Assembly: GCA_000242935.3 (NCBI GenBank)
Contig: CP007053.1
Span: 372,001 to 436,000, forward strand
Direction of reading: 5' to 3'
DNA from: Opitutaceae bacterium TAV5
Lineage (GTDB): Bacteria; Verrucomicrobiota; Verrucomicrobiia; Opitutales; Opitutaceae
DNA length: 64,000 nucleotides
Shown here: positions 7,085 through 15,273 of the stretch, in pieces
How the letters are laid out: every line of letters begins with the position of its first letter
Numbering within the stretch: the stretch's first letter is position 1
Translations under genes and position numbers: made by a program
Notes under the pieces: generated by a model
Databases searched by the model: none
The model's input: only the letters and a program-made list of their open reading frames with translations
What the model was told of the DNA's origin: nothing

Positions 7085-9253
7085 CTACCTAACCAGTTCG
7101 TAAGCCAGTTGCACGCCGTCGGGTGTCACCGTCTCCATCCGGAGTTGCCAGCTGTCACCGGCAGCCGAAACGGTATGAACAAGCGCAACTTCACGCAACC
7201 GCTTCCCCGATGCGTCCACCGCCCACGCGCGCCAGGCATCGCCGGAAGCGAGCTTCAGGTCGAGCGTCGCCGATCCGCGTCGCACGAGGTGGGGGAGATT
7301 GCCCCACACCTCGACAAGGCGACGATCCCCGTCGGCGAAAGTCATCCCCGAAGGCAGCGCATCGGTGAGATGCAGGACAAGGATGCGGCTGCTCTCCGCA
7401 AGCGGGCGGGACTCCGGATCCACCGAAACGACGGCGATCGCGCCGAATGACGGCCCGTTGCCGGCGATGACATGTTCACCTTTGACCGAGGCCCCCGCCG
7501 GCAAGCTGAAAAGTTCGCTGCGCGGCGTGACGACGCGCAGGGTGCCGGCGTCGGTGCGCATGTCGATCTGCCCGGTGTCGCTGACGAACCGGCGCTGCGT
7601 GGCGATTGAATTTTCCGACGCCGCAGTTGTCGCATAAGCGGCGACGGAGAGAGGAGCCGCGTCACCGGTGTGGGAACCGATACGCTTGACCAAGCCCCAA
7701 TAGGAAAATCCGTCGGGAAAAGGTTTCCCGATTTCGGAAAACGCCTCTTCCGGGTGGACGGCATAACTGACGGCCCCACGGGCGGGTGCGATATCGCCGC
7801 GCAGGAAAAGGAGGGCTCCCAGACGGTCGGCGAGGAGGTTGACCGGATCGCACGCGATCGAGAACCGGCTGTCCGCACCGCCTTCGAGCGCGGTTTTCCG
7901 GCTGGAAGCATACTGGAAATTGTAGAGCGCGTCCCAGTCCTGGAGGCTGGCGTAGGCCGGCATGACGACGGCCCCTTCGGCACGATAGCCATTGGGACGG
8001 CAATAATTGAACTCGGTCACGGTAAAGGGCTTCCCGAACACGCGTGTCGGCATGATCGCGCGCGGCGCAAAGGCCGCGCCGGCACCCGGACCATACGGAC
8101 GCGATGCGGGAGCCGCCGTCAGCGCCGGGTCTCCGCGGATGGCGCTGAACTGGGTGTGCGCTTGCGGAAGTCGCCAGCCTCCTTTCGGGAAGACGGGATG
8201 ATCCCAGTACTGGTGGTTGTCCACATAATCGTAGTGTTCCCTTGCATACGCGAGTCCCTGGACCGTGCGATGATTGGAGCCCGTGAGCAGGGCTTTGACA
8301 CCGATCCCGCGGAGGTATTCGGCCATACGGCGATCCGCGCGGATGCACTGCTCAAAGACAAACCGGTTGTACGCCACGGCCTCTTTTTCACCGGTCTCTC
8401 CGGCCGGGATGGCGGCGGCGTTCTCCGGAAGTTTGCGCCATGCTTCAAAGGCGCGCCGGTACAACGGAGCCAGTTCACCGTAGTGAACCCGGGCGTACGG
8501 AGAGTCCTCGTTGATCGGGCAGATCCCGATCAGGGCGGGATCTTCGGCCCAGGTCAGGCCGGTGTACGGGTTGCGCCGGGCAAGGAGATTTTTTGCATAG
8601 CGCGCCCACGTGGCAAACGCGGCGTCGGAGACCGGCACCAGCCCCTTGAACACATACTTCGAGGATGGCTTCAGGCCAAATTCGGCCCACTCGTCGTCGC
8701 GGAAACCGCGTTCGGAGTAGAGATCGATATTGAGGTAGAGCCCGTGTTTCTTGAGCGCGCCAACGAAGTAGTCGAGCCGGTCGAGCCGGGCCGGATCGAG
8801 TTCGTATGATTTCCCGCCCTTGCGCACGAGCAGGGCGTCGAAGTGATGCAATCGCACCGTGTTGTAGCCGGAACGGGCCAGCCGTGCGGCCAGACGATCC
8901 GCTTCGTCCCGTTCGGGGAAATTGGCCGTGCCGCAAAGATTGACTCCCCAGAAACGCACCCGGCTTCCCGGTTTCCCGGAAAATTCGAAGTGTCCTCCGG
9001 GAGTGGCGACGAGCGGCCCGAACTTCCCGGCGGGCGCGTCGATGAGAGCCGAAAAATCAAAAACTCCACCGGGCTCGATTTCGAGCGTATGCTCGTAGGG
9101 TGCCCAGGTGGAGTCGGGGGCGATCTGCAGGGGGATGCGAGAAGAGGAAACAGGCAGGGCCGATGGCGCCGCCATGATCGGAGCGATTCCGCTGGTCAGG
9201 CAGAGAAGGTGACAGCACGCGATTTTCGCCCGGAGGAGAGGGATGTTACTCAT
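7085..9253 (-). CDS. Secreted clan GH-A glycoside hydrolase
   Basis: 722 residues. An N-terminal hydrophobic stretch ending near APIMAAPSA looks like a signal peptide. A short beta-rich region (FDFSALIDAPAGKFG...RFWGVNLCG) leads into a TIM barrel: ARSGYNTVRLHHFD, GLYLNIDLYSE, the acid/base candidate Glu in IGICPINEDSP and the nucleophile candidate Glu in FTVTEFNY. This is the clan GH-A pattern (GH5-like), followed by a C-terminal beta-sandwich. I cannot name the family or substrate. Its ATG lies inside the end of the GH30 gene (8-base overlap ATGAGTAA), which implies translational coupling. The pair sits in cassette A, probably under the divergent LacI regulator. Confidence 0.8.
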   Translation of the reverse strand: MSNIPLLRAKIACCHLLCLTSGIAPIMAAPSALPVSSSRIPLQIAPDSTWAPYEHTLEIEPGGVFDFSALIDAPAGKFGPLVATPGGHFEFSGKPGSRVRFWGVNLCGTANFPERDEADRLAARLARSGYNTVRLHHFDALLVRKGGKSYELDPARLDRLDYFVGALKKHGLYLNIDLYSERGFRDDEWAEFGLKPSSKYVFKGLVPVSDAAFATWARYAKNLLARRNPYTGLTWAEDPALIGICPINEDSPYARVHYGELAPLYRRAFEAWRKLPENAAAIPAGETGEKEAVAYNRFVFEQCIRADRRMAEYLRGIGVKALLTGSNHRTVQGLAYAREHYDYVDNHQYWDHPVFPKGGWRLPQAHTQFSAIRGDPALTAAPASRPYGPGAGAAFAPRAIMPTRVFGKPFTVTEFNYCRPNGYRAEGAVVMPAYASLQDWDALYNFQYASSRKTALEGGADSRFSIACDPVNLLADRLGALLFLRGDIAPARGAVSYAVHPEEAFSEIGKPFPDGFSYWGLVKRIGSHTGDAAPLSVAAYATTAASENSIATQRRFVSDTGQIDMRTDAGTLRVVTPRSELFSLPAGASVKGEHVIAGNGPSFGAIAVVSVDPESRPLAESSRILVLHLTDALPSGMTFADGDRRLVEVWGNLPHLVRRGSATLDLKLASGDAWRAWAVDASGKRLREVALVHTVSAAGDSWQLRMETVTPDGVQLAYELVR

Positions 9254-10625
9254 TCTCGATAAAAGTGGTCACGGATGCCGCCGGAATCATGACGGTGGCC
9301 TTGCCGCTGACGACGGGAATCGTCGCGAGAGCCGCCAGATCCTCCGTGTCGCTGGTCCGCCAGGCCGAAAGCTCCGTGCCGATTACTCCGGTTATGGTCG
9401 TTGATATTTCATTACTGCCGTTGTTGATCACCACAAGCGCGGCCTGCCCCGCTCCGTTTTTCCCGGCCACGGCGACGAGGTCGGCGGTCCCGGATACGGC
9501 CGCCAGAAATCGCGTGTCGCCGGGACGCAGCCAGCGCGCATACTGGCCCAGCACGTAGAGGCGCTTGTTGACCGACCAGGCGTCGTCCGCTTCCAGATTG
9601 ATCAGGCTCTGGCCGGATGAGGTCCGGGCAACCGCCCACCAGTGAAGCCACCCCCGCTCGTTTTTCTTCAGGCTCGCGGCAATCATGTTGGCCCAGCGCA
9701 AACCGTCCGTCATCGAGGGATCGTTGGCTCCGGTCTCGCATACCTCCGTATTGATGACCGGCTTGCCGCGGGCGTTGATATTGAAATCGCTTCCGTAGCT
9801 GTGAGTGGGGACGAAATCCAGCTTTTCGATCGTCGTCGCACTCAGGGGTGTCACGTATTGATGGGTCACATACCGGCCCGATCCTTCGGGCGCGCCGACC
9901 AGCACTCCCTGATCGAGGTCGTGGACGGCGTCGGCAACCCTGGCGGCAACGATATCCAAGGCCGTGGTCGTGTAGAGACAACTGGCCCAGGTCGCATTGG
10001 TGTTGGGCTCGTTCTGGACGCTTACCCACTTCACCGGGATACCGAAGACGTTGCGGTAGTGGTCGACCCAGGTTTTGATGTAGTCGGCAAACTTGTCGTA
10101 ATTTTCTTCCGCGAGATAACCGCCGTTGGCAGGCGATCCGTTGGTTTTCATCCAGCCCGGCGGACTCCAGGGCACGGCATAAAACTGCGTCACCCCTCGT
10201 GCGATGGCTTCTTCGGCGAACCAGCGTTGATACTCGTCCGTCTCCCAGTCCCAGACGCCATCGGCCGGCAGGCAGGTCGTCTGCACCGGGTCTTCCGCTT
10301 CCGTGAAAGGATTGATCTCCAGACGGACGATCGAGAGGCCGGCGCCGCCGGATGTCGTGCCGAACAGCTTGTCCAGTATCGCCGCCCGCGTGGTCGCGTT
10401 GTAGTCGTTATAAAGCGTGGCAACCGGATCATTGGCCGATGCGCCGAATCCCCAAAACGTCTGGTACGTGGTGCTGCGGGTAAGCGTGACAGAAGCCGCC
10501 CCGAGGGCAATTCCGGCGGATGAGAGAAACCCGGCGAACGCCGCCAGGACCGGAATGGCGAAAGACAGGGCCGGGTTTCCGGCGCGGAGGAACCTGACGC
10601 GGCAACGACCGGAATCAGTATTCAT
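9246..10625 (-). CDS. Secreted GH30-family glycoside hydrolase
   Basis: 459 residues with a signal peptide (hydrophobic FAIPVLAAFAGFLSSAGIALGA). GH30 hallmarks: the opening strand TYQTFWGFGASANDP, RLEINPFTEAED, YAVPWSPPGWMKTNGS, the acid/base Glu in VSVQNEPN and the nucleophile Glu in VINTEVCETG. A C-terminal beta-sandwich follows (ALVVINNGSNEISTTITG...), as usual in the family. GH30 enzymes act on glucuronoxylan, beta-1,6-glucan or galactan, or glucosylceramide; motifs alone do not decide which. It starts 24 bases after the pseudopilin gene and overlaps the next glycosidase by 8 bases. Confidence 0.88.
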   Translation of the reverse strand: MNTDSGRCRVRFLRAGNPALSFAIPVLAAFAGFLSSAGIALGAASVTLTRSTTYQTFWGFGASANDPVATLYNDYNATTRAAILDKLFGTTSGGAGLSIVRLEINPFTEAEDPVQTTCLPADGVWDWETDEYQRWFAEEAIARGVTQFYAVPWSPPGWMKTNGSPANGGYLAEENYDKFADYIKTWVDHYRNVFGIPVKWVSVQNEPNTNATWASCLYTTTALDIVAARVADAVHDLDQGVLVGAPEGSGRYVTHQYVTPLSATTIEKLDFVPTHSYGSDFNINARGKPVINTEVCETGANDPSMTDGLRWANMIAASLKKNERGWLHWWAVARTSSGQSLINLEADDAWSVNKRLYVLGQYARWLRPGDTRFLAAVSGTADLVAVAGKNGAGQAALVVINNGSNEISTTITGVIGTELSAWRTSDTEDLAALATIPVVSGKATVMIPAASVTTFIENE

Positions 10626-10649
10626 TATAAAATTACATCCGGGGTGAAC

Positions 10650-11384
10650 TCAGTAATGGATAAAAACATTCCGCTCCCTGATCTGCCCTTTGGTAAAAGT
10701 GCGGACCGAGGCGTCTCCCATGACGGCGTTGAACTTGTCGCCATGACGAAAACGGAAGTAGGCGGTCGCGGAATCGTCCTTGTCCGGTCCGTCCGGGAGA
10801 ACGGTGTCGGCCGTGGCGACGGTGTTGCTGGACGGCGAAAGGTTGGCGATGCTGCCAAACCCGCCGAAATAGATCCCGGCACAGGCCGGCCACTGGTCGC
10901 CGGAATCGGCGGGACGCTGGTTGGCATCGGCAAACAACATCGTCTCCGTGGGGCGGGTGAGCATTTCCGGTCTTGTGCGAGGTGTGGTTCCGGTTCCGTT
11001 GACCAACACATACGGATTGGCGGCGTAACTGCGGTTGATCGACCCGTCGAGGCGAATGCTTCGCCCCGCACACTCGACAACCGGCCCCCCGGTGCGTTTC
11101 TGGAATGTCGTCTGCGCGTTTGGATACAGGTACGGCGCCAGCTCGTAGGTCCAGAACTCGTTGTTGCAGGTAGGAAACGTCTTGTTGTCCTGGGCGTACA
11201 GATGCGTGCAGATGCCGATCTGGCGAAGGTTGCTTTTGCACTGGGCGCTGCGCGCAGACTCGCGCACCTTGCTGACGGTGGGGATGATGATGGCGGCAAG
11301 GATGCCGATGATCGCAATGACCGTGAGAAGTTCGATCAGGGTGAACGCAGTGCTGCGTCGGAAGGAATGTGCGGAGTTTTTCAT
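10650..11384 (-). CDS. Pseudopilin-like protein, H-X9-DG class (cassette A)
   Basis: 244 residues. After a short basic leader comes the type IV prepilin cleavage and N-methylation motif FTLIELLTVIAIIGILAA with Glu at mature position 5, giving one long hydrophobic helix. The rest is a globular domain with paired cysteines (ECAGRS, WPACAG). Near the C-terminus HGDKFNAVMGDAS is a variant of the H-X9-DG motif seen in this class. It would be processed by prepilin peptidase and held in the inner membrane or built into a pilus-like fibre; those components are not in this window. The start at 11384 puts a normal leader before the cleavage site. It is second in the cassette A operon. Confidence 0.88.
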   Translation of the reverse strand: MKNSAHSFRRSTAFTLIELLTVIAIIGILAAIIIPTVSKVRESARSAQCKSNLRQIGICTHLYAQDNKTFPTCNNEFWTYELAPYLYPNAQTTFQKRTGGPVVECAGRSIRLDGSINRSYAANPYVLVNGTGTTPRTRPEMLTRPTETMLFADANQRPADSGDQWPACAGIYFGGFGSIANLSPSSNTVATADTVLPDGPDKDDSATAYFRFRHGDKFNAVMGDASVRTFTKGQIRERNVFIHY

Positions 11385-11439
11385 ATGGGATGCAGGTTTC
11401 CTGTTTTCGGGGAGAATGAAGAATGAAGCCGGTCCGGTT

Positions 11440-12399
11440 TCAGCGCCCGGCAGACCGGCGGCGGCGCATTGCGATGCCCGCGGCAAGCACACCGGCTCCG
11501 ACAAGAGCGGAGACTGCCGCCGGTTCGGGAATCTGGGAAATGAGCAACTCACCCTGGCCGAGGCGCGAATTGGAGAGGCGCACTTCGTCGATGGCACCAT
11601 TCCACGCATCACCCGTGCCTTGGGTCGAGGTGTCTCCGATGGTGAAACGCTGGTTGGTGTTACCGATCGTCGTGAAGGAATGCGCAACACTGGCGGTTTG
11701 CATTCCGGTACCGGCAGTCAGATCCTGAACGTAGAAGGTCGCGCCTGCGGAGGTCTTGTCGAGAAGGTCCATGGCAAAAGCTACGTAGTAATCATGTCCT
11801 GCAGTGATGCTGAGGCCGGAGTCCAGCGATTCCCAGGTGGAAGACGTGCTTCCCCATGCTCCGCCTTGTTGCGACTGATACTGGAAAAGGAGCGTGCCGC
11901 TGCTGCCAACAAGGAATGACCAGCTGGTGCCACCGGCGGTATTGCCACGCCTGGACGCGATCGTGGCGGCAGTGGCATCGGCGCGATTCACGAAGGCTTC
12001 GACAGTAATGGCATTGGTGAGCGTAAAGGCGGGGGAATCATTCACTCCGTAGTAGTATCCCCGTCCGGTTTTTTTCAAGGCCCCGGCATTGGCATTGCCA
12101 TCAATGCTGGCCGGAAACGCATAACCGGGGGAACCCGGATCGTTGCGATCGATGGCATAGCCGAACGAGGAGCCTCCATAGCTGGAGCCGAGCAGGGAGA
12201 GGGTCAGATTGTTCCCCGAAGAGTCGGCAGTGACCTTCCCCTCTTCAAAGCGCCAGTAACCGATAGTGTCGGCATGGGAGCGCGTGCAGATAAAGACAAC
12301 GGCAAGGAGAGTAATGGCACAAACAAGACATTGCCGGAAATGACCGGAGAAGCGGACAAGAGCATGATAACGGCAACCTGGGACGAGCATGGTATTCAT
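11440..12399 (-). CDS. LamG/concanavalin-like surface protein with PEP-CTERM anchor
   Basis: 319 residues: signal peptide (FRQCLVCAITLLAVVFICTRSHA), a jelly-roll domain of the LamG type (IGYWRFEEG..., ITVEAFVNRADA..., WNGAIDEVRLSNSRLGQGEL), then a PEP-CTERM tail: IPEP motif, hydrophobic helix, RRRR. Exosortase would cut at the PEP motif and release or anchor the protein at the outer surface. It probably binds carbohydrate. It is the first gene of the cassette A operon and diverges from the LacI regulator; the 113-base gap between them should carry the control sites. Confidence 0.87.
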   Translation of the reverse strand: MNTMLVPGCRYHALVRFSGHFRQCLVCAITLLAVVFICTRSHADTIGYWRFEEGKVTADSSGNNLTLSLLGSSYGGSSFGYAIDRNDPGSPGYAFPASIDGNANAGALKKTGRGYYYGVNDSPAFTLTNAITVEAFVNRADATAATIASRRGNTAGGTSWSFLVGSSGTLLFQYQSQQGGAWGSTSSTWESLDSGLSITAGHDYYVAFAMDLLDKTSAGATFYVQDLTAGTGMQTASVAHSFTTIGNTNQRFTIGDTSTQGTGDAWNGAIDEVRLSNSRLGQGELLISQIPEPAAVSALVGAGVLAAGIAMRRRRSAGR

Positions 12400-12495
12400 G
12401 AGAATTTGGCGTGGTTTTTCGGGTTGGCCCGAGAACGGGGCGGTGTCTGTGTCAGGTTTTGACTCGTGGACCGGATACGCTCAAGAAGTCCGTTC

Positions 12496-12509
12496 CGTAA
12501 ATCGTTACG
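12496..12509. promoter_or_regulatory. Candidate operator CGTAA-N4-TTACG before the LacI gene of cassette A
   Basis: A perfect interrupted palindrome (CGTAA ATCG TTACG) ends 3 bases before the LacI start codon and lies in the divergent gap to the cassette A operon. Binding there would block translation or transcription start of the regulator. Only one copy was found, so this is a suggestion. Confidence 0.4.
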
Positions 12510-12512
12510 CCT

Positions 12513-13577
12513 ATGGTCACCCTCAAGCAAATCGCCAGCCAGGCCGGCACCACCATCGCCACGGTGTCGCGTGCGTTGCGCGGCGCGCCGGACATCTCGG
12601 CGGAGCGGAAGGCCGAAATCCGGCAGATCGCCCGTGAACTGGGCTACCGGCGCAACCCGAACGTATCCGCCCTGATGCGACATATCCGGCAGGGACGGCG
12701 AGAACTGCCCCACAAGGCCACGGTGGCGTTGTTGCTCACGCACTCCCTTCCGCCAGCGGAGGCACGCCGGGATCTGGTGTTCGTCAACCGCCGTTTCCTC
12801 GGCATGGAACGGCGGCTCGCAGAGCGCGGCTACCGGCCGGCGACATTCTGGTACAACGATCCCGATTGCCCGCCCGCGCGACTCAACAGGATTCTCCGCG
12901 CCCGCGGCATCCGCGGCCTGGCGCTGATGCTGTTTGCCCAGCCGGGCATTACCATCGAACTCGACTGGGAAAAATTCACCGTGGCCACACAGAGCGATTT
13001 CTCGGTGGGACCGTCGCTGCATCGTGTGGCCGAGGACTATTTCGCCAATACGGCAACGGCCATGATCCACCTGTGGAAAAGCGGCTGCCGCCGGATTGGC
13101 CTGGCCTACAAGGCGACCCATGTGCCCAGCGCCCGTTTCCGGATCACGGCGGCCTTCCGGAGATTCATCGAACTCGGAGGCGAGACCGACGCGATCAACA
13201 CGCGCTCCCGTCCACGTCCACACCAGCTTGCAATCCACATCCCGCCCGCCGGCCAATGGACGGAGCAGGCGTTCATGACCTGGTTTCGCCGCGAGAAACC
13301 CGACGCCATCCTCACCTTCGACTGGGGCGACATCCCCGGCTGGCTCGCCAGGGCCGGGGTGCGCGTGCCCGACGATGTCAGCATCGCCGTGCTCAACCGC
13401 TGCCCGAGCGCTCCCGAATTTTCCGGTATCGACCCGGAACCCGAACGGCTCGGCGCCACCTCCGTCGATCTCGTCATCGAACAGCTCGAAAGCAACGAAA
13501 CCGGCCTGCCCGAAAATCCCAAAATCCTCACCCTCCCCGGCCGCTGGGTCGAGGGCCGGACCACAAGACCCGCCTAA
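12513..13577 (+). CDS. LacI-family transcriptional regulator (cassette A)
   Basis: 354 residues. The N-terminal helix-turn-helix and hinge are plain: VTLKQIASQAGTTIATVSRALRG, then GYRRNPNVSALM. The remainder is a periplasmic-binding-protein-like sugar-sensing domain with the usual C-terminal region (RVPDDVSIAVLNR, SVDLVIEQL). It is a paralogue of the LacI protein at 41948-42988; both share RARGI, the VIEQ segment and the ending GxWVxGxT. It diverges from the five-gene polysaccharide operon and most likely represses it until a sugar released by those enzymes is present. Confidence 0.9.
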   Translation: MVTLKQIASQAGTTIATVSRALRGAPDISAERKAEIRQIARELGYRRNPNVSALMRHIRQGRRELPHKATVALLLTHSLPPAEARRDLVFVNRRFLGMERRLAERGYRPATFWYNDPDCPPARLNRILRARGIRGLALMLFAQPGITIELDWEKFTVATQSDFSVGPSLHRVAEDYFANTATAMIHLWKSGCRRIGLAYKATHVPSARFRITAAFRRFIELGGETDAINTRSRPRPHQLAIHIPPAGQWTEQAFMTWFRREKPDAILTFDWGDIPGWLARAGVRVPDDVSIAVLNRCPSAPEFSGIDPEPERLGATSVDLVIEQLESNETGLPENPKILTLPGRWVEGRTTRPA

Positions 13578-13656
13578 GCCCCCCCTCCCCCCCTGTTTGC
13601 GAACCTCATCACCGCCCCTTGCCAAAACGCCGCAGGCGCTCCAACGTTGGCTCTTC

Positions 13657-14316
13657 ATGCATTTCGACAATCTCCAGACCAGCCTCTCCGCTCCCCTTCC
13701 CCGTCTCGATGACGACGACGATGATGACGACGACGCCAAAGGCGACGAAGCCCTCAGGAAAAACGCCGCGCCCGTCGCCGCCCTCATCCAGAAAAAATTC
13801 CTGGATCAACGGAAGATTTTCCTCTGGGGCGCCGTCACCGACGAATCCGCCAAGGACATCACCGAAAAACTCCTCTACCTCGAAGCCATCGCGCCCGGGA
13901 AAGAAATCACCTTCTACATCAACTCTCCCGGCGGCTCGATCACGGCCGGCATGGCGGTCTACGACACCATGCAACTCGTCTCCTCGCCCATCACGGTCGT
14001 CGTCACCGGCATGGCCGCCTCCATGGGATCGATCCTTCTCTCCGGCGCGAAAAAGGGCCGCCGCCTCCTCTATCCCCATTCGCGCGTTCTCATCCACCAG
14101 CCGCTCATCTCGGGCCGTTTCATCGGCCCGGCCACGGATATCAACATCCAGGCCCAGGAAATGGAGAAGCTCCGCGCCGAGCTCAACCAGATCCTCGCCG
14201 ACGCGTCCGGCCAGCCGATCGAACGGATCAACAAGGACACCGATCGCGATTTTTACCTGAACGCGAAAGAAGCCATCGAGTACGGTCTCGCCGACCGGAT
14301 CATCGAAAAACTGTAG
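13657..14316 (+). CDS. clpP: ATP-dependent Clp protease proteolytic subunit
   Basis: 219 residues. The catalytic triad is complete: Ser122 in GMAASMGS, His147 in RVLIHQPL, Asp194 in NKDTDRD. INSPGGSITAGMAVYD is the standard handle region. ClpP forms the proteolytic barrel fed by ClpA/ClpX-type ATPases; no such partner gene is adjacent. Unusual: the N-terminus, normally short and cleaved, is about 30 residues longer and contains nine aspartates in a row (18-26) encoded by mixed GAT/GAC codons. The ATG at 13657 is the natural start, because upstream in-frame sequence lies inside the lacI gene. Confidence 0.95.
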   Translation: MHFDNLQTSLSAPLPRLDDDDDDDDDAKGDEALRKNAAPVAALIQKKFLDQRKIFLWGAVTDESAKDITEKLLYLEAIAPGKEITFYINSPGGSITAGMAVYDTMQLVSSPITVVVTGMAASMGSILLSGAKKGRRLLYPHSRVLIHQPLISGRFIGPATDINIQAQEMEKLRAELNQILADASGQPIERINKDTDRDFYLNAKEAIEYGLADRIIEKL

Positions 14317-14502
14317 GCAAAGCGGTGCGGCATTCGCCGCCCCCCCTTTACCGTCGAAGGTCGTAAGTCGTAAAGTCGGCAAGTCGGCAAGTCACCACTG
14401 CGCGCTTCGCGCGCATCCCTTAAGATTTGGTCGCGCAGCGACCAGGACTCGACCTTCGACTTTCGGACCTTCGACACTTTCCCCCCACTCTCTCCCCTCC
14501 CC

Positions 14503-14985
14503 ATGGACAAAGAATACCTGCGCGCCGCCATCATCCGTCAACTCGAAGCCGAGCTCGACACGCAGATTCGCGCCGCCCGCGACTCGCACGACGAAGCCAC
14601 CAGCGAGGAGAGCAAACCGGAAAACAAGTACGACATGCACTCGCAGGAAGCCGCCTATCTCGCCGAAGGCCAAGCCCGGCTCGCCGGCGAACTCGCCTCC
14701 GCCATCGAAGCCTGGCGCACCCTGCCGCTGCCCGCCGGCGGCACGCACGTCGCCACCGGCTCCCTCGTCGTGCTCGAGGACGGCTCCGGCAAGCTCCACC
14801 GCTATTTCCTCGGTCCGCAACGCGGCGGACTTTCCGTCGAAACCGGCGATGGCGAGATCACCGTGCTGACGCCTACCGCTCCGCTCGGCCGCCAGTTGCT
14901 CGGCCGCGTCCCCGGCGATTCCGTCCCGCTCCCCGGACGCCGGCCGGCGACCGCCAGCGCGGCCCGGATCGTGCACATCGCGTAG
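14503..14985 (+). CDS. Small GreA/GreB-like protein
   Basis: 160 residues, the length of ordinary GreA. The N-terminal half is a charged helical region (KEYLRAAIIRQLEAELDTQI..., ENKYDMHSQEAAYLAEGQARLAGEL) that probably forms a coiled coil. The C-terminal half resembles the FKBP-like GreA domain (VATGSLVVLEDGSGKLHRYFLGP, LTPTAPLGRQLLGRVPGDSV). The GDLKEN tip motif is missing; the corresponding region reads SEESKPENKYD, so cleavage stimulation is doubtful and it may act like Rnk or Gfh factors that bind polymerase without cleaving RNA. The ATG at 14503 follows the spacer after clpP. Confidence 0.75.
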   Translation: MDKEYLRAAIIRQLEAELDTQIRAARDSHDEATSEESKPENKYDMHSQEAAYLAEGQARLAGELASAIEAWRTLPLPAGGTHVATGSLVVLEDGSGKLHRYFLGPQRGGLSVETGDGEITVLTPTAPLGRQLLGRVPGDSVPLPGRRPATASAARIVHIA

Positions 14986-15273
14986 CGGTGAAGGAATGAC
15001 GGCGGCGGGTGTGATCGCGACGGATGGGAAATCACTGACTCCTGCGCCGAAAATTTCACACGAAAGGGCGTCCGGCACGTAGCTGCGAACGTGACGGAGC
15101 GCAGCAGCGCGGAGATGGCATCGCCGCAGGCGATGGCCCGAAGGGCTGGGCGTGGCAACGCCCACAATTCGCAGGTTCCGGGTGCTCGCCGGCCTGCCAG
15201 CCTGCGAACTTACGTTCGCAGCTACACCGGCTGCCGGTATCCCCCTTCGCCGGGCAAGTGGCCCAGCCGACCC
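14986..15273. repeat. Intergenic region with inverted repeat GTAGCTGCGAACGT
   Basis: A perfect 14-bp inverted pair, GTAGCTGCGAACGT at 15079-15092 and its complement at 15212-15225, encloses GC-rich sequence with smaller palindromes such as GGCGTGGCAACGCC. Related elements occur at 20784-20807 and 55509-55574. No gene is seen here. It lies between the convergent small gre-like gene and asd. Confidence 0.75.

Noticed and set aside
12389-12637. Small plus-strand frame across the lacI promoter
   Set aside because: Overlaps the start of lacI in another frame; Arg/His-rich composition typical of a shadow.
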